From an uncultured Eubacteriales bacterium (GTDB lineage: Bacteria > Bacillota > Clostridia > Oscillospirales > Ruminococcaceae), in contig ONLC01000019.1 in NCBI GenBank assembly GCA_900318545.1, forward strand, positions 1 through 19,402: a stretch of DNA of 19,402 nucleotides. Direction: 5' to 3'. The position numbers were made by a program, and so were the translations under genes. The notes beneath the pieces are model-generated. The model ran no database searches. It saw only the letters and a program-made list of their open reading frames with translations, and was not told the DNA's origin. This document shows positions 13,641 through 19,402 of this stretch, piece by piece (the stretch's first letter is position 1; each line of letters opens with the position of its first letter).

Positions 13641-14579
13641 TTAATAGTTCTGTACTATAATGCAGCTGCCGTCGTTCTTGTTGTAAGCTACGCTGTAGCC
13701 GTGACCGTCGGTAGTATAGAAGTAATAGTACGAATATGTAGCATCGTCTTCTCTGTAGGTGTAGTTGTCGATCTCGCCGTCAATCTGTGCAGAGATAGCA
13801 GCTACAGGGTCCTGAGAAGGAACGTTGTCGTTAGCGTCATCCTGTGACTGCTGTGTCTGAGTATCAGTGTTTGTATCATCGCTTACCTGAGTCTGGGTCT
13901 GAGTGTCAGTGTTCTGCTCGTCAGGAGCTTGGGTCTGTGTCTGAGTATCAGTGTTCTGCTCATCAGGAGCCTGAGTCTGAGTATCAGTCTGATCGTTTCC
14001 GCCCTGCTGCTCGTTAGTTTCGGTCTTCTTGGTAGTGGTGGTTTCGCCCTCGCCGTTCTTGTTCTCATCACTCTTGGACTCGTCAGACTTGCTGTCTTCC
14101 TCGGTAACTACCGCAAGCTTCTTTGATGTGGCTGCAGCAGTACTGGAGCTGTCACTCGAATAGCCGAAGATCTTATATCCTGCGATTATCGCCAGAATAA
14201 TTACAACCAGGATACAGATAGTTATTACAGCTGTGATAATGAATATCCTTTTATTAGGATTATCCTCATCATCGGGCTCGTCCTCGGCATTGGGGACATA
14301 TTCCTCAGCGTAATCATCATAATCATCAAACTGCTCGTTCGGCTCAACAGTCTGCGGAGCCTGCTGAACAGGGGGCGTATCTTTTATAGCGGTAAAGTGC
14401 TTTGTAGCACCCTCAGCCTCCTGAGCATTAAAAACGATGGTTCTGTCCTCATTCAGATGTGCATCGGCAGCAGCCTCGGCAGCATCAGCCTCATCAAGCA
14501 GGAGGTTGTGACAGTATTTACAAAGAATCGCTTCATCGGACAGTTCTTTTCCGCAGAAGGGGCAAATCTTATTATTCAT
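13641..14579 (-). CDS. Zinc-ribbon membrane protein with Thr/Gln repeats
   Basis: The 312-residue protein starts with a zinc ribbon (CPFCGKELSDEAILCKYC, Cys 6, 9, 20, 23) on the cytoplasmic side, followed by an acidic disordered stretch (to about 110), one membrane helix (about 112-134) and an extracellular part. That part contains a Ser/Thr/Glu-rich stalk, a tandem repeat of DTQTQTQAPDEQNT type (199-251) and a compact tyrosine-rich C-terminal domain (about 256-312; DGEIDNYTYREDD, YYYFYTTDGHGYSVAYN). The layout suggests a surface protein sensing or binding something outside; the ligand is unknown. The start MNNKICPF was chosen over ATGs upstream because AAAGGA sits 9 nt before it and the promoter lies close. 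Confidence 0.8.
   Translation of the reverse strand: MNNKICPFCGKELSDEAILCKYCHNLLLDEADAAEAAADAHLNEDRTIVFNAQEAEGATKHFTAIKDTPPVQQAPQTVEPNEQFDDYDDYAEEYVPNAEDEPDDEDNPNKRIFIITAVITICILVVIILAIIAGYKIFGYSSDSSSTAAATSKKLAVVTEEDSKSDESKSDENKNGEGETTTTKKTETNEQQGGNDQTDTQTQAPDEQNTDTQTQTQAPDEQNTDTQTQTQVSDDTNTDTQTQQSQDDANDNVPSQDPVAAISAQIDGEIDNYTYREDDATYSYYYFYTTDGHGYSVAYNKNDGSCIIVQNY
13827..13985 (-). repeat. In-frame tandem repeat (about 42 bp unit)
   Basis: Three to four units of 12-14 codons encode DTQTQ(TQ)APDEQNT and decayed versions. The two central units are almost identical at DNA level, so the copy number could vary between strains. Confidence 0.75.
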
Positions 14580-14644
14580 TCTCATCTTTCCTTTCCTACA
14601 GTTACAATATACATCTTTATATGACACATATTTTCCTTTACATA

Positions 14645-14673
14645 ATGATAACACATTCCAAAATAAAAATCAA
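14645..14673 (-). promoter_or_regulatory. Promoter for the zinc-ribbon protein
   Basis: Minus-strand TTGATT (14668-14673), a 17-bp spacer and TATCAT (14645-14650) with TGT directly before the -10 box. Confidence 0.65.
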
Positions 14674-14746
14674 TACATTTTCCGAAAAAAGTCATATTAC
14701 ACAGTTTTATCAGGTATTTTGGCTTGTTTTTCGTGGTCAAAATGCC

Positions 14747-14762
14747 GATTTGTAATCAGCAG
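14747..14762 (+). repeat. Copy of the tRNA-Thr anticodon arm
   Basis: GATTTGTAATCAGCAG is identical to positions 15062-15077 inside the nearby tRNA-Thr. The surrounding bases do not match a tRNA, so it is an isolated fragment. It could be a scar of tRNA-directed integration or recombination. Confidence 0.5.
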
Positions 14763-14806
14763 AACAAAACAGCCTTGTGCAAAGATACAAAGGTAAAAAA
14801 AGAGTG

Positions 14807-14835
14807 TTGACAAATGCGTTTTAAAAGAGTATAAT
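14807..14835 (+). promoter_or_regulatory. Promoter for tRNA-Pro
   Basis: Consensus TTGACA (14807-14812), a 17-bp spacer and TATAAT (14830-14835), ending 21 bp before the tRNA. Confidence 0.88.
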
Positions 14836-14856
14836 AATTAAGCTGTCTTTCAGCAG

Positions 14857-14930
14857 CGAGGCGTAACTCAGTTTGGTAGAGTGCTTGCTTTGGGAGCAAG
14901 ATGCCGCAGGTTCAAGTCCTGTCGCCTCGA
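14857..14930 (+). tRNA. tRNA-Pro(UGG)
   Basis: The acceptor arms CGAGGCG/CGCCTCG pair perfectly, the anticodon stem CTTGC/GCAAG encloses TTTGGGA with anticodon TGG, and the T arm has GGTTCAAGTCC. The 3' CCA is not encoded. It has its own strong promoter. Confidence 0.95.
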
Positions 14931-14980
14931 CTCTGTCCGATCGTTAATTGTTAAGGAATTAAAAACATTTTAGTTTCCTA

Positions 14981-15009
14981 TTGACAAGCACGATCAGATG
15001 TGATATAAT
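14981..15009 (+). promoter_or_regulatory. Promoter for tRNA-Thr and tRNA-Tyr
   Basis: Consensus TTGACA (14981-14986), a 17-bp spacer and TATAAT (15004-15009), with TGTGA before the -10 box. Confidence 0.88.
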
Positions 15010-15032
15010 AGCTTTTGTTACGGAGTTAATGT

Positions 15033-15105
15033 GCTGGTGTAGCTCAGTTGGTAGAGCAGCTGATTTGTAATCAGCAGGTCGGGGGTTCGAGTCCGTCCAC
15101 CAGCT
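15033..15105 (+). tRNA. tRNA-Thr(UGU)
   Basis: Acceptor GCTGGTG pairs with CACCAGC, the anticodon stem GCTGA/TCAGC encloses TTTGTAA with anticodon TGT, and the T loop is GGTTCGAGTCC. CCA is not encoded. The anticodon arm is repeated at 14747. Confidence 0.96.
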
Positions 15106-15129
15106 CTGCTTTTTCCGTAAAGTGAATAT

Positions 15130-15214
15130 GGGAGAATTCCCGAGTGGCCAAAGGGGGCAGACTGTAAATCTGTTGCTTCTAGCTTCGGTGGTTCGAATCC
15201 ACCTTCTCCCACCA
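15130..15214 (+). tRNA. tRNA-Tyr(GUA)
   Basis: A class II tRNA with a long variable arm (near GCTTCTAGCTTC), acceptor GGGAGAA/TTCTCCC, anticodon loop CTGTAAA (anticodon GTA), T arm GGTTCGAATCC and an encoded 3' CCA. It follows tRNA-Thr by 24 nt, apparently in the same transcript. Confidence 0.96.
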
Positions 15215-15216
15215 GA

Positions 15217-15249
15217 AACGCCCTCGTCGCCTATTGCGCCGAGGGCGTT
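15217..15249 (+). terminator. Hairpin after the tRNA cluster
   Basis: A 10-bp stem AACGCCCTCG/CGAGGGCGTT (15217-15226 with 15240-15249), extended inside by CGC/GCG. It is not followed by a T-run; the continuation of its 3' arm (AGGGCGTTTCT) is found at 15297-15307, as if the original hairpin had been split. Confidence 0.6.
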
Positions 15250-15304
15250 ATTAGTGAAGAGTGAATAGTGAAGAGTGAATAGTTTATAGTGTCAAGAGGG
15301 CGTT
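15241..15304. repeat. Small insertion flanked by 9-bp direct repeats
   Basis: GAGGGCGTT occurs at 15241-15249 and 15296-15304 and brackets a 46-bp AT-rich segment (15250-15295). Without that segment and one repeat, the tRNA hairpin would have a longer perfect stem (AGAAACGCCCTCG/CGAGGGCGTTTCT). This is the pattern left by an insertion with target duplication. Confidence 0.55.
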
Positions 15305-15333
15305 TCTGTACTATTCATTATTCACTCTTCACT
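15253..15333. repeat. 14-bp tandem repeat with an inverted copy
   Basis: AGTGAAGAGTGAAT is present twice in tandem (15253-15266, 15267-15280) and once inverted (15320-15333), followed by ATTCATT-type variants. Simple GTGAATAGTGAA-like repeats of this kind occur between genes in gut Firmicutes. Confidence 0.7.
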
Positions 15334-15441
15334 TTTCTCTGTTTAATAAAAAAGTGTATTATATATCATCTTTTCCGTTCCCCACTCACTTGGGGGTATG
15401 GGGCACAGCCCCATTAAGATCATCGCCGAAGGCGATACCTT

Positions 15442-15473
15442 ACCTATTCCCTATTACCTGTTACCTATTACCT
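15442..15473. repeat. Degenerate heptamer tandem repeat
   Basis: ACCTATT, CCCTATT, ACCTGTT, ACCTATT and a partial ACCT follow each other. The repeat lies just beyond the 3' end of the ArsR-AraC gene. The rest of 15334-15441 holds a small ATCGCC-GAA-GGCGAT hairpin (15422-15436) and no gene. Confidence 0.7.
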
Positions 15474-15491
15474 AAAAAAGCTGTCCTCGGT

Positions 15492-16166
15492 TTATTTATG
15501 CTTCTCCCTTCTGTACTCTATCGGCAAAACTCCGTAGGTTTTTCTGAATGCCTCGGAGAAACGGCTCTGGCTGGAAAAGCCTACCGCCTCCGCTATCATT
15601 GATACGCTGTCATTTGTGGTCGTCAGCAGCCACTGCGCTCGCTCCATACGATGCTCCTTGATGTGTGCCGCAAGAGAGTTTCCGTATACCTCCTTGAAGG
15701 CGGATTTGAGCGTGGTTGGGTTTACAAGAAACTTGCGTGACAGCTCCTCTATCGTTATCCTCTCGCCGATGCGCTCCAGAAGATAGGCGTGTACATCGTG
15801 GGCAAGCTGAGTGCGGTCAGGGTAGTCGCCCGAGAGCTTTGAGGGCTCGTCCTCAATACAGCAGACCTCCATTATTTTCTCTGCCGCCTGATGAAGTGTT
15901 TCTACCTTTTCGTTGTCGGCGGCTTTGTAGTAGACCTCCTTGCCGTCACGTCTGCTGATGATAAGACCGCTCAGCCTTAGCTGTTTCAGATGGTGCGAAA
16001 CTGCAGGTGCGTTCATCTCCATAAGCTCGGAGATCGTACCCACACACTCCTCTCTGTGGCAGAGAAAACAGAAAATACGCAGCCTTGTAATATCGGAAAG
16101 CTGCTTGAAAACATCGGCAGCGGCTGCAAAGTTTTCATCATTTGTTAGCTTGCTGTGCTCGGACAT
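15492..16166 (-). CDS. ArsR-AraC fusion transcriptional regulator
   Basis: This 224-residue regulator joins two DNA-binding modules. Residues 15-100 are an ArsR/SmtB winged helix (FKQLSDITRLRIFCFL, NAPAVSHHLKQLRLSGLI, RRDGKEVYYKA). Residues 120-224 are an AraC-type double helix-turn-helix (ITIEELSRKFLVNPTTLKSAFKEVYG, then SVSMIAEAVGFSSQSRFSEAFRKTYG...YRR). Possible metal ligands are Cys33, Cys36, Cys41, the Cys102-Cys103 pair and nearby His35, His58, His59. ArsR proteins normally repress metal-efflux genes until metal binds; the AraC half would add a second DNA contact or activation. The gene is divergent from the HMA/P1B-ATPase pair and shares an operator region with it, so it very probably controls it. 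The ATG at 16166 follows AGGAGAG; the in-frame extension upstream crosses the promoter. Confidence 0.9.
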   Translation of the reverse strand: MSEHSKLTNDENFAAAADVFKQLSDITRLRIFCFLCHREECVGTISELMEMNAPAVSHHLKQLRLSGLIISRRDGKEVYYKAADNEKVETLHQAAEKIMEVCCIEDEPSKLSGDYPDRTQLAHDVHAYLLERIGERITIEELSRKFLVNPTTLKSAFKEVYGNSLAAHIKEHRMERAQWLLTTTNDSVSMIAEAVGFSSQSRFSEAFRKTYGVLPIEYRREKHK

Positions 16167-16230
16167 ATTATCTCTCCTGTTCAATTTGGAAATTCGTTTC
16201 TCCTTTTTGGCAATAGTTAGCCTAGGTTTA

Positions 16231-16259
16231 TTGACTTTTCGGGATAAGAGTATTATACT
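16231..16259 (+). promoter_or_regulatory. Promoter for the HMA/P1B-ATPase genes
   Basis: TTGACT (16231-16236), a 17-bp spacer and TATACT (16254-16259). The transcription start near 16266 lies just before the palindromic operator. Confidence 0.82.
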
Positions 16260-16280
16260 GTAATCAGAACAATTAAACAA
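16252..16280 (-). promoter_or_regulatory. Divergent promoter for the ArsR-AraC gene
   Basis: Minus-strand TTGTTT (16275-16280), a 17-bp spacer and TATAAT (16252-16257). The -10 box overlaps that of the plus-strand promoter and the -35 box lies inside the operator. Confidence 0.65.
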
Positions 16281-16292
16281 GTGTTTAATTGT
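16269..16292. promoter_or_regulatory. 24-bp palindromic operator, ArsR type
   Basis: ACAATTAAACA-AG-TGTTTAATTGT is a perfect 11-bp inverted repeat around AG. It covers about +3 to +26 of the HMA/ATPase transcript and the -35 box of the regulator's own promoter. The AACA-NN-TGTT centre is the form seen for ArsR/SmtB-family operators, so one bound dimer could shut both promoters. Confidence 0.8.
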
Positions 16293-16315
16293 AAATTTAT
16301 TGAGGAGAGATAGAT

Positions 16316-16534
16316 ATGAAAAAGAAATACGAGATAGAAGTCGATTGCGCTAACTGTGCTAATCTTATGGAGGAAACTGCTTCAAAGGTTGATGGAGTAG
16401 CTTCGTGCAGTGTAAGCTTTGTAATGCAGAAGATGACAGTCGAGTTTGCCGAGGGTGCGAACGAGAAGAAGGTCATGAAGGAAGTTCTGAAGCAGTGCAA
16501 GAAGGTTGAGCCTGACTGCGAGATAGAGATCTGA
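16316..16534 (+). CDS. Free-standing heavy-metal-associated (HMA) domain protein
   Basis: The 72-residue protein is a single HMA domain: a ferredoxin-like fold with the metal-binding DCANCAN motif (Cys11, Cys14) after the first strand, then VDGVASCSVSFVMQKMTVEF and a last helix with Cys65-adjacent residues. Such domains bind soft or transition metals and hand them to P-type ATPases. Here it precedes by 30 nt an ATPase that lacks any N-terminal HMA domain, so it probably acts as that pump's detached metal-binding part. The ATG follows a strong GAGGAGAG site. It is first in the transcript, so it may be made in excess over the pump. Confidence 0.92.
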   Translation: MKKKYEIEVDCANCANLMEETASKVDGVASCSVSFVMQKMTVEFAEGANEKKVMKEVLKQCKKVEPDCEIEI

Positions 16535-16564
16535 TATTACCCGGGAAATGAAGTGTAGTATAAA

Positions 16565-18460
16565 ATGAAGAAAAAACAGAAGCGTATGCTTGTGCGTATC
16601 ATCATTGCGGGAGTTATGTTTGCCGCTCTGATGATCGTGGGACATATTACTAAGATACCGCTGTGGCTGAGCTGTGTGCTGTACGGGATATGCTATCTGG
16701 TGATAGGCTATGATATTCTCAGAAAGGCGGCACTCGGAGTTAAGAACGGAAGAATGTTCGATGAGAACTTTCTTATGGCGGTGGCAACTGTAGGTGCGGC
16801 GGCACTGGCGATATATGAAAAAAGCGGTGACTTCAGTGAGGCTGTAGCCGTAATGCTTTTCTATCAGATAGGGGAGTTCTTTCAGGGACTTGCAGTCGGA
16901 AAGAGCAGGAAGAATATTTCGGCCCTTATGGATATCCGTCCCGACTATGCGAATATCATGCAGGACGGTAAGCTTGTACAGGTCGATCCCGATGAGGTTG
17001 AAACGGGAAGCATTATAATAGTGCAGCCGGGCGAGAAGATACCAATAGACGGTATTGTCACAAAGGGCAGCTCTGTGCTTAATACCAGTGCTCTCACAGG
17101 CGAGAGCGTTCCCCGTGAGGTCACTGAGGGCGAGGCTGTTATAAGCGGCTGTATCAATATGAGTGCTGTGCTTGAGGTGCAGACAACAAAGGAGTTCGGA
17201 GATTCAACAGTGTCGAAGATACTGGAGCTTGTTGAGGAATCAGCGGCGAGAAAATCGCACTCCGAGAATTTTATCACAAAGTTTGCTAAGGTGTACACAC
17301 CTGCGGTCTGTCTGTCGGCGCTGGCGCTGGCGGTGCTGCCGCCCTTAGTGAGGATAATGCTGGGAAGCTCGGCTATGTGGTCATCATGGGTGTACAGAGC
17401 GCTTACCTTCCTTGTTATAAGCTGTCCCTGTGCGCTGGTTATAAGTATACCGCTGAGCTTTTTCTCGGGTATCGGCGGTGCAAGCCGTGAGGGCATACTC
17501 ATAAAGGGCTCGGTGTACCTTGAAACGCTGGCTAAAACGAAAACCATAGTGTTCGATAAGACGGGAACGCTTACAAAGGGTGTGTTTGAGGTCGATGCTA
17601 TCCACCACAGCGAGCTTGAGGAGCACAGGCTTCTGGAATATGCCGCCTATGCGGAGTGCTCTTCCTCTCACCCTATAAGCAGGAGCCTTCAAAAGGCTTA
17701 CGGTGAGGAAATAGACAGAAGCCGTGTAACCGATATTGAGGAGATAAGCGGTCACGGTGTAACGGCAGTGTTTGACGGTGAAAGGGTAGCAGTCGGAAAC
17801 GGAAAGCTTATGAAAAGGCTGGGCGTTGAGTATAAGGACTGTCACAGCGTGGGTACTGTTATCCATGTAGCTGTTGAGGGCAGATACTGCGGCCATATCG
17901 TAATTGCAGATATGCCTAAGGAGCACTCAAGAGAGGCTATAGATAAGCTGAAAGCTTCGGGAATGGAGCATATAGTAATGCTCACGGGAGACCTTGAAGC
18001 AGCGGCTAAGAAAGCAGCAGATGAGCTTGGACTTGACGAGTATGTGAGTGAGCTTCTGCCCGATGCTAAGGTAAGCGAGGTTGAGCGTCTGCTTGAAAGG
18101 AATAAGAACGGCTCTCTCGCCTTTGTGGGTGACGGCATAAACGATGCACCTGTGCTTACCCGTGCAGACCTTGGTATAGCTATGGGTGCTATGGGCTCGG
18201 ATGCGGCTATTGAGGCTGCCGACATTGTCCTTATGGACGATGACCCGATAAAGATACCGAAGGCTATCGGCATAGCAAGAAAGTGCCTGAGGATAGTTTA
18301 TCAGAACATAGTGTTTGCACTTGGTATAAAGCTTGCCTGCCTGCTGCTGGGAGCCTTGGGCATTGCGAATATGTGGCTTGCGATCTTTGCTGATGTGGGA
18401 GTTATGGTGCTTGCTGTGCTTAACGCTATGCGCTGTCTGAGGGCGGCTAAGGTGAAATAA
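16565..18460 (+). CDS. P1B-type heavy-metal ATPase (Zn/Cd/Pb class)
   Basis: This integral membrane pump uses ATP to export divalent soft metals. In its 631 residues I see the actuator motif TGES (178-181), the transport motif SCPCALVISIP (CPC 287-289), the phosphorylated Asp331 in DKTGT, His369-Pro370 of the nucleotide site, MLTGD (472-476) and GDGINDAP (522-529). Asn581...Lys589 in the seventh helix and Asp610-Val-Gly in the eighth match the Zn/Cd/Pb (P1B-2, CadA/ZntA) signature rather than copper. The N-terminus (MKKKQKRMLVR) leads straight into the first helix: no HMA domain is fused, unlike typical CadA/ZntA, and the free HMA protein lies just upstream. The ATG has no good ribosome site, which suggests translational coupling or low yield. 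Which metal is exported is inferred. Confidence 0.95.
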   Translation: MKKKQKRMLVRIIIAGVMFAALMIVGHITKIPLWLSCVLYGICYLVIGYDILRKAALGVKNGRMFDENFLMAVATVGAAALAIYEKSGDFSEAVAVMLFYQIGEFFQGLAVGKSRKNISALMDIRPDYANIMQDGKLVQVDPDEVETGSIIIVQPGEKIPIDGIVTKGSSVLNTSALTGESVPREVTEGEAVISGCINMSAVLEVQTTKEFGDSTVSKILELVEESAARKSHSENFITKFAKVYTPAVCLSALALAVLPPLVRIMLGSSAMWSSWVYRALTFLVISCPCALVISIPLSFFSGIGGASREGILIKGSVYLETLAKTKTIVFDKTGTLTKGVFEVDAIHHSELEEHRLLEYAAYAECSSSHPISRSLQKAYGEEIDRSRVTDIEEISGHGVTAVFDGERVAVGNGKLMKRLGVEYKDCHSVGTVIHVAVEGRYCGHIVIADMPKEHSREAIDKLKASGMEHIVMLTGDLEAAAKKAADELGLDEYVSELLPDAKVSEVERLLERNKNGSLAFVGDGINDAPVLTRADLGIAMGAMGSDAAIEAADIVLMDDDPIKIPKAIGIARKCLRIVYQNIVFALGIKLACLLLGALGIANMWLAIFADVGVMVLAVLNAMRCLRAAKVK

Positions 18461-18477
18461 AAGTATATTTTCTGTTA

Positions 18478-18515
18478 AAAGACTTCGTCACGGTGGGGCG
18501 GAGTCTTTACTTTTG
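18478..18515 (+). terminator. Terminator after the metal ATPase
   Basis: A 10-bp stem with one G-U pair (18478-18487 with 18499-18508) and an 11-nt loop, followed by ACTTTT. The -35 box of the feo promoter overlaps its 3' edge. Confidence 0.65.
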
Positions 18516-18534
18516 GGTCGGGTTGTGTTATAAT
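18506..18534 (+). promoter_or_regulatory. Promoter for the feoAB gene
   Basis: TTTACT (18506-18511), a 17-bp spacer and TATAAT (18529-18534), with TGTGT before the -10 box. The leader is about 24 nt. I saw no clear Fur box around it. Confidence 0.65.
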
Positions 18535-18563
18535 GTCGAAGGAGATCGAGTTAGAGGTGACTT

Positions 18564-19402
18564 ATGGCTACACTAAAGCAAACTAAAATAGGCGAAACTG
18601 TCCGTGTTACGAAGATAGGCGGAGAGGGCTCGCTCAGACAGCACTTTCTTGATATGGGCATTATCCCCGGTGCTGAGATAACTGTAATGAAATATGCTCC
18701 TATGGGCGACCCTATAGAGCTGATGATACACGGGTATGAGCTTACTCTGAGGCTTGCAGACGCTGACAATATCGAGGTTGAGCCTGCGCAGAGCACTCAG
18801 AAGGCAGAGAAAAAGCCTTCAAAAAAAGCAAAGACCGAGCACCCGGGTCTCGGTGAAAGCGGAAAGAGATACCACCCCAAGGGCAGCGGCGACCCCGTAC
18901 CCGAGGGCACTACTCTGAGCTTTGCGCTGGTAGGAAACCAGAACAGCGGAAAGACCACGCTCTTTAACCGGCTGACGGGCTCTAATCAGCACGTCGGTAA
19001 TTTCCCAGGTGTTACCGTTGACAGAAAAGACGGCGCTATAAAGGGTCAGCCGAACACGGTGATAACAGATCTGCCGGGTATTTACTCGATGTCGCCCTAC
19101 AGCAGTGAGGAGATAGTTTCACGAAACTTTGTTATAAACGAAAAGCCCCATGCGGTAATAAATATAGTCGATGCTACGAATATAGAGAGAAATCTGTATC
19201 TTACGCTGCAGCTTATCGAAATGGGCAGACCTATGGTAGTGGCTCTTAATATGATGGACGAGCTTACCTCAAACGGCGGAAGCATTGATGTAAACCTTAT
19301 GGAGAAGCTCTTAGGTGTGCCTGTTGTGCCGATATCTGCGGCTAAGAATATGGGTATTGATGAGCTTATCGACCACGCTGTACACGTTGCGTATTATCAG
19401 GA
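18564..19402 (+). CDS. feoB: FeoA-FeoB fusion ferrous iron transporter, N-terminal part
   Basis: FeoB imports Fe(II) across the membrane and has a cytoplasmic GTPase domain; FeoA is a small SH3-like partner. Here both are one protein: residues 1-74 are FeoA (TKIGETVRVTKIGGEG, LRQHFLDMGIIPGAEI, ELMIHGYELTLRLADA), then a charged linker (75-117), then the FeoB G domain from about 118. G1 is GNQNSGKT (124-131), the G2 region is GVTVDRK (149-155), G3 is DLPG (169-172) and G4 is NMMD (229-232). The reading frame is open to the right edge, so the membrane part lies beyond it. The ATG follows AGAGGTGA. It has its own promoter and is separate from the metal-efflux pair, though the two metal transporters may be functionally related. 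Confidence 0.93.
   Translation, partial: MATLKQTKIGETVRVTKIGGEGSLRQHFLDMGIIPGAEITVMKYAPMGDPIELMIHGYELTLRLADADNIEVEPAQSTQKAEKKPSKKAKTEHPGLGESGKRYHPKGSGDPVPEGTTLSFALVGNQNSGKTTLFNRLTGSNQHVGNFPGVTVDRKDGAIKGQPNTVITDLPGIYSMSPYSSEEIVSRNFVINEKPHAVINIVDATNIERNLYLTLQLIEMGRPMVVALNMMDELTSNGGSIDVNLMEKLLGVPVVPISAAKNMGIDELIDHAVHVAYYQ

Noticed and set aside
15018..15212. 64-codon minus-strand ORF across tRNA-Thr and tRNA-Tyr
   Set aside because: The GEGGFEPPKLEATDL-type translation is a familiar artefact of tRNA genes read on the wrong strand.
15253..15473. Possible CRISPR-like array from the tandem repeats
   Set aside because: Units are 7 or 14 bp with no spacers and no cas genes; they are simple tandem and inverted repeats.
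17384..17926. Antisense ORF inside the P-type ATPase gene
   Set aside because: Shadow frame; the ATPase motifs on the plus strand span the same bases.

Overview
The window looks like chromosomal DNA of a gut or rumen clostridium, most likely Ruminococcus or a close relative (Oscillospiraceae). Clues are strong AGGAGG-type ribosome binding sites, TTGACA/17 bp/TATAAT promoters often with TGTGN before the -10 box, a FeoA-FeoB fusion, a eukaryotic-type HisA, and AT-rich intergenic repeats of a kind common in these genomes. The genus is an inference from protein style; no 16S gene is present.

Left part (1-5521): the start of a 2-hydroxyacyl-CoA dehydratase activase gene (minus, cut by the edge), a LytR-CpsA-Psr cell-wall enzyme (825-2507), a small unrecognised protein (2613-2918), and a minus-strand sugar-binding lipoprotein of an ABC importer (2966-4384) downstream of a LacI-type regulator (5521-4552). 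The lacI reading frame is broken between its DNA-binding and sugar-binding parts. A perfect cre/LacI-type palindrome overlaps the binding-protein promoter and a near-perfect one lies upstream of lacI.

Central core (5655-8264): two strong promoters and a structured leader precede rpmG-secE-nusG-rplK-rplA, the L33/SecE/NusG/L11/L1 operon. A probable L1 autoregulatory RNA site sits just before rplK. The operon ends at a terminator after rplA, without the rplJ-rplL pair that often follows. A cluster of palindromes (8311-8519) fills the gap to the next gene and runs into the end of hisA.

Middle (8501-14579): a minus-strand pair (transglutaminase-like lipoprotein, then eukaryotic-type hisA), divergent from rimM-trmD; then ptsH (HPr), a CarD-family regulator, a small exported protein, and a zinc-ribbon membrane protein with low-complexity TQ repeats.

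Right part (14747-19402): tRNA-Pro(UGG), tRNA-Thr(UGU) and tRNA-Tyr(GUA), followed by a hairpin that seems to have been split by a small repeat insertion flanked by 9-bp direct repeats. Then comes a metal-handling island: an unusual ArsR-AraC fusion regulator, divergently transcribed from a free-standing HMA metal-binding protein and a P1B-type Zn/Cd/Pb ATPase that lacks its own HMA domain, with a 24-bp palindromic operator in the shared promoter region. A FeoA-FeoB ferrous iron transporter follows and is cut by the right edge. The ArsR-AraC/HMA/ATPase module is the best candidate in the window for something unusual.
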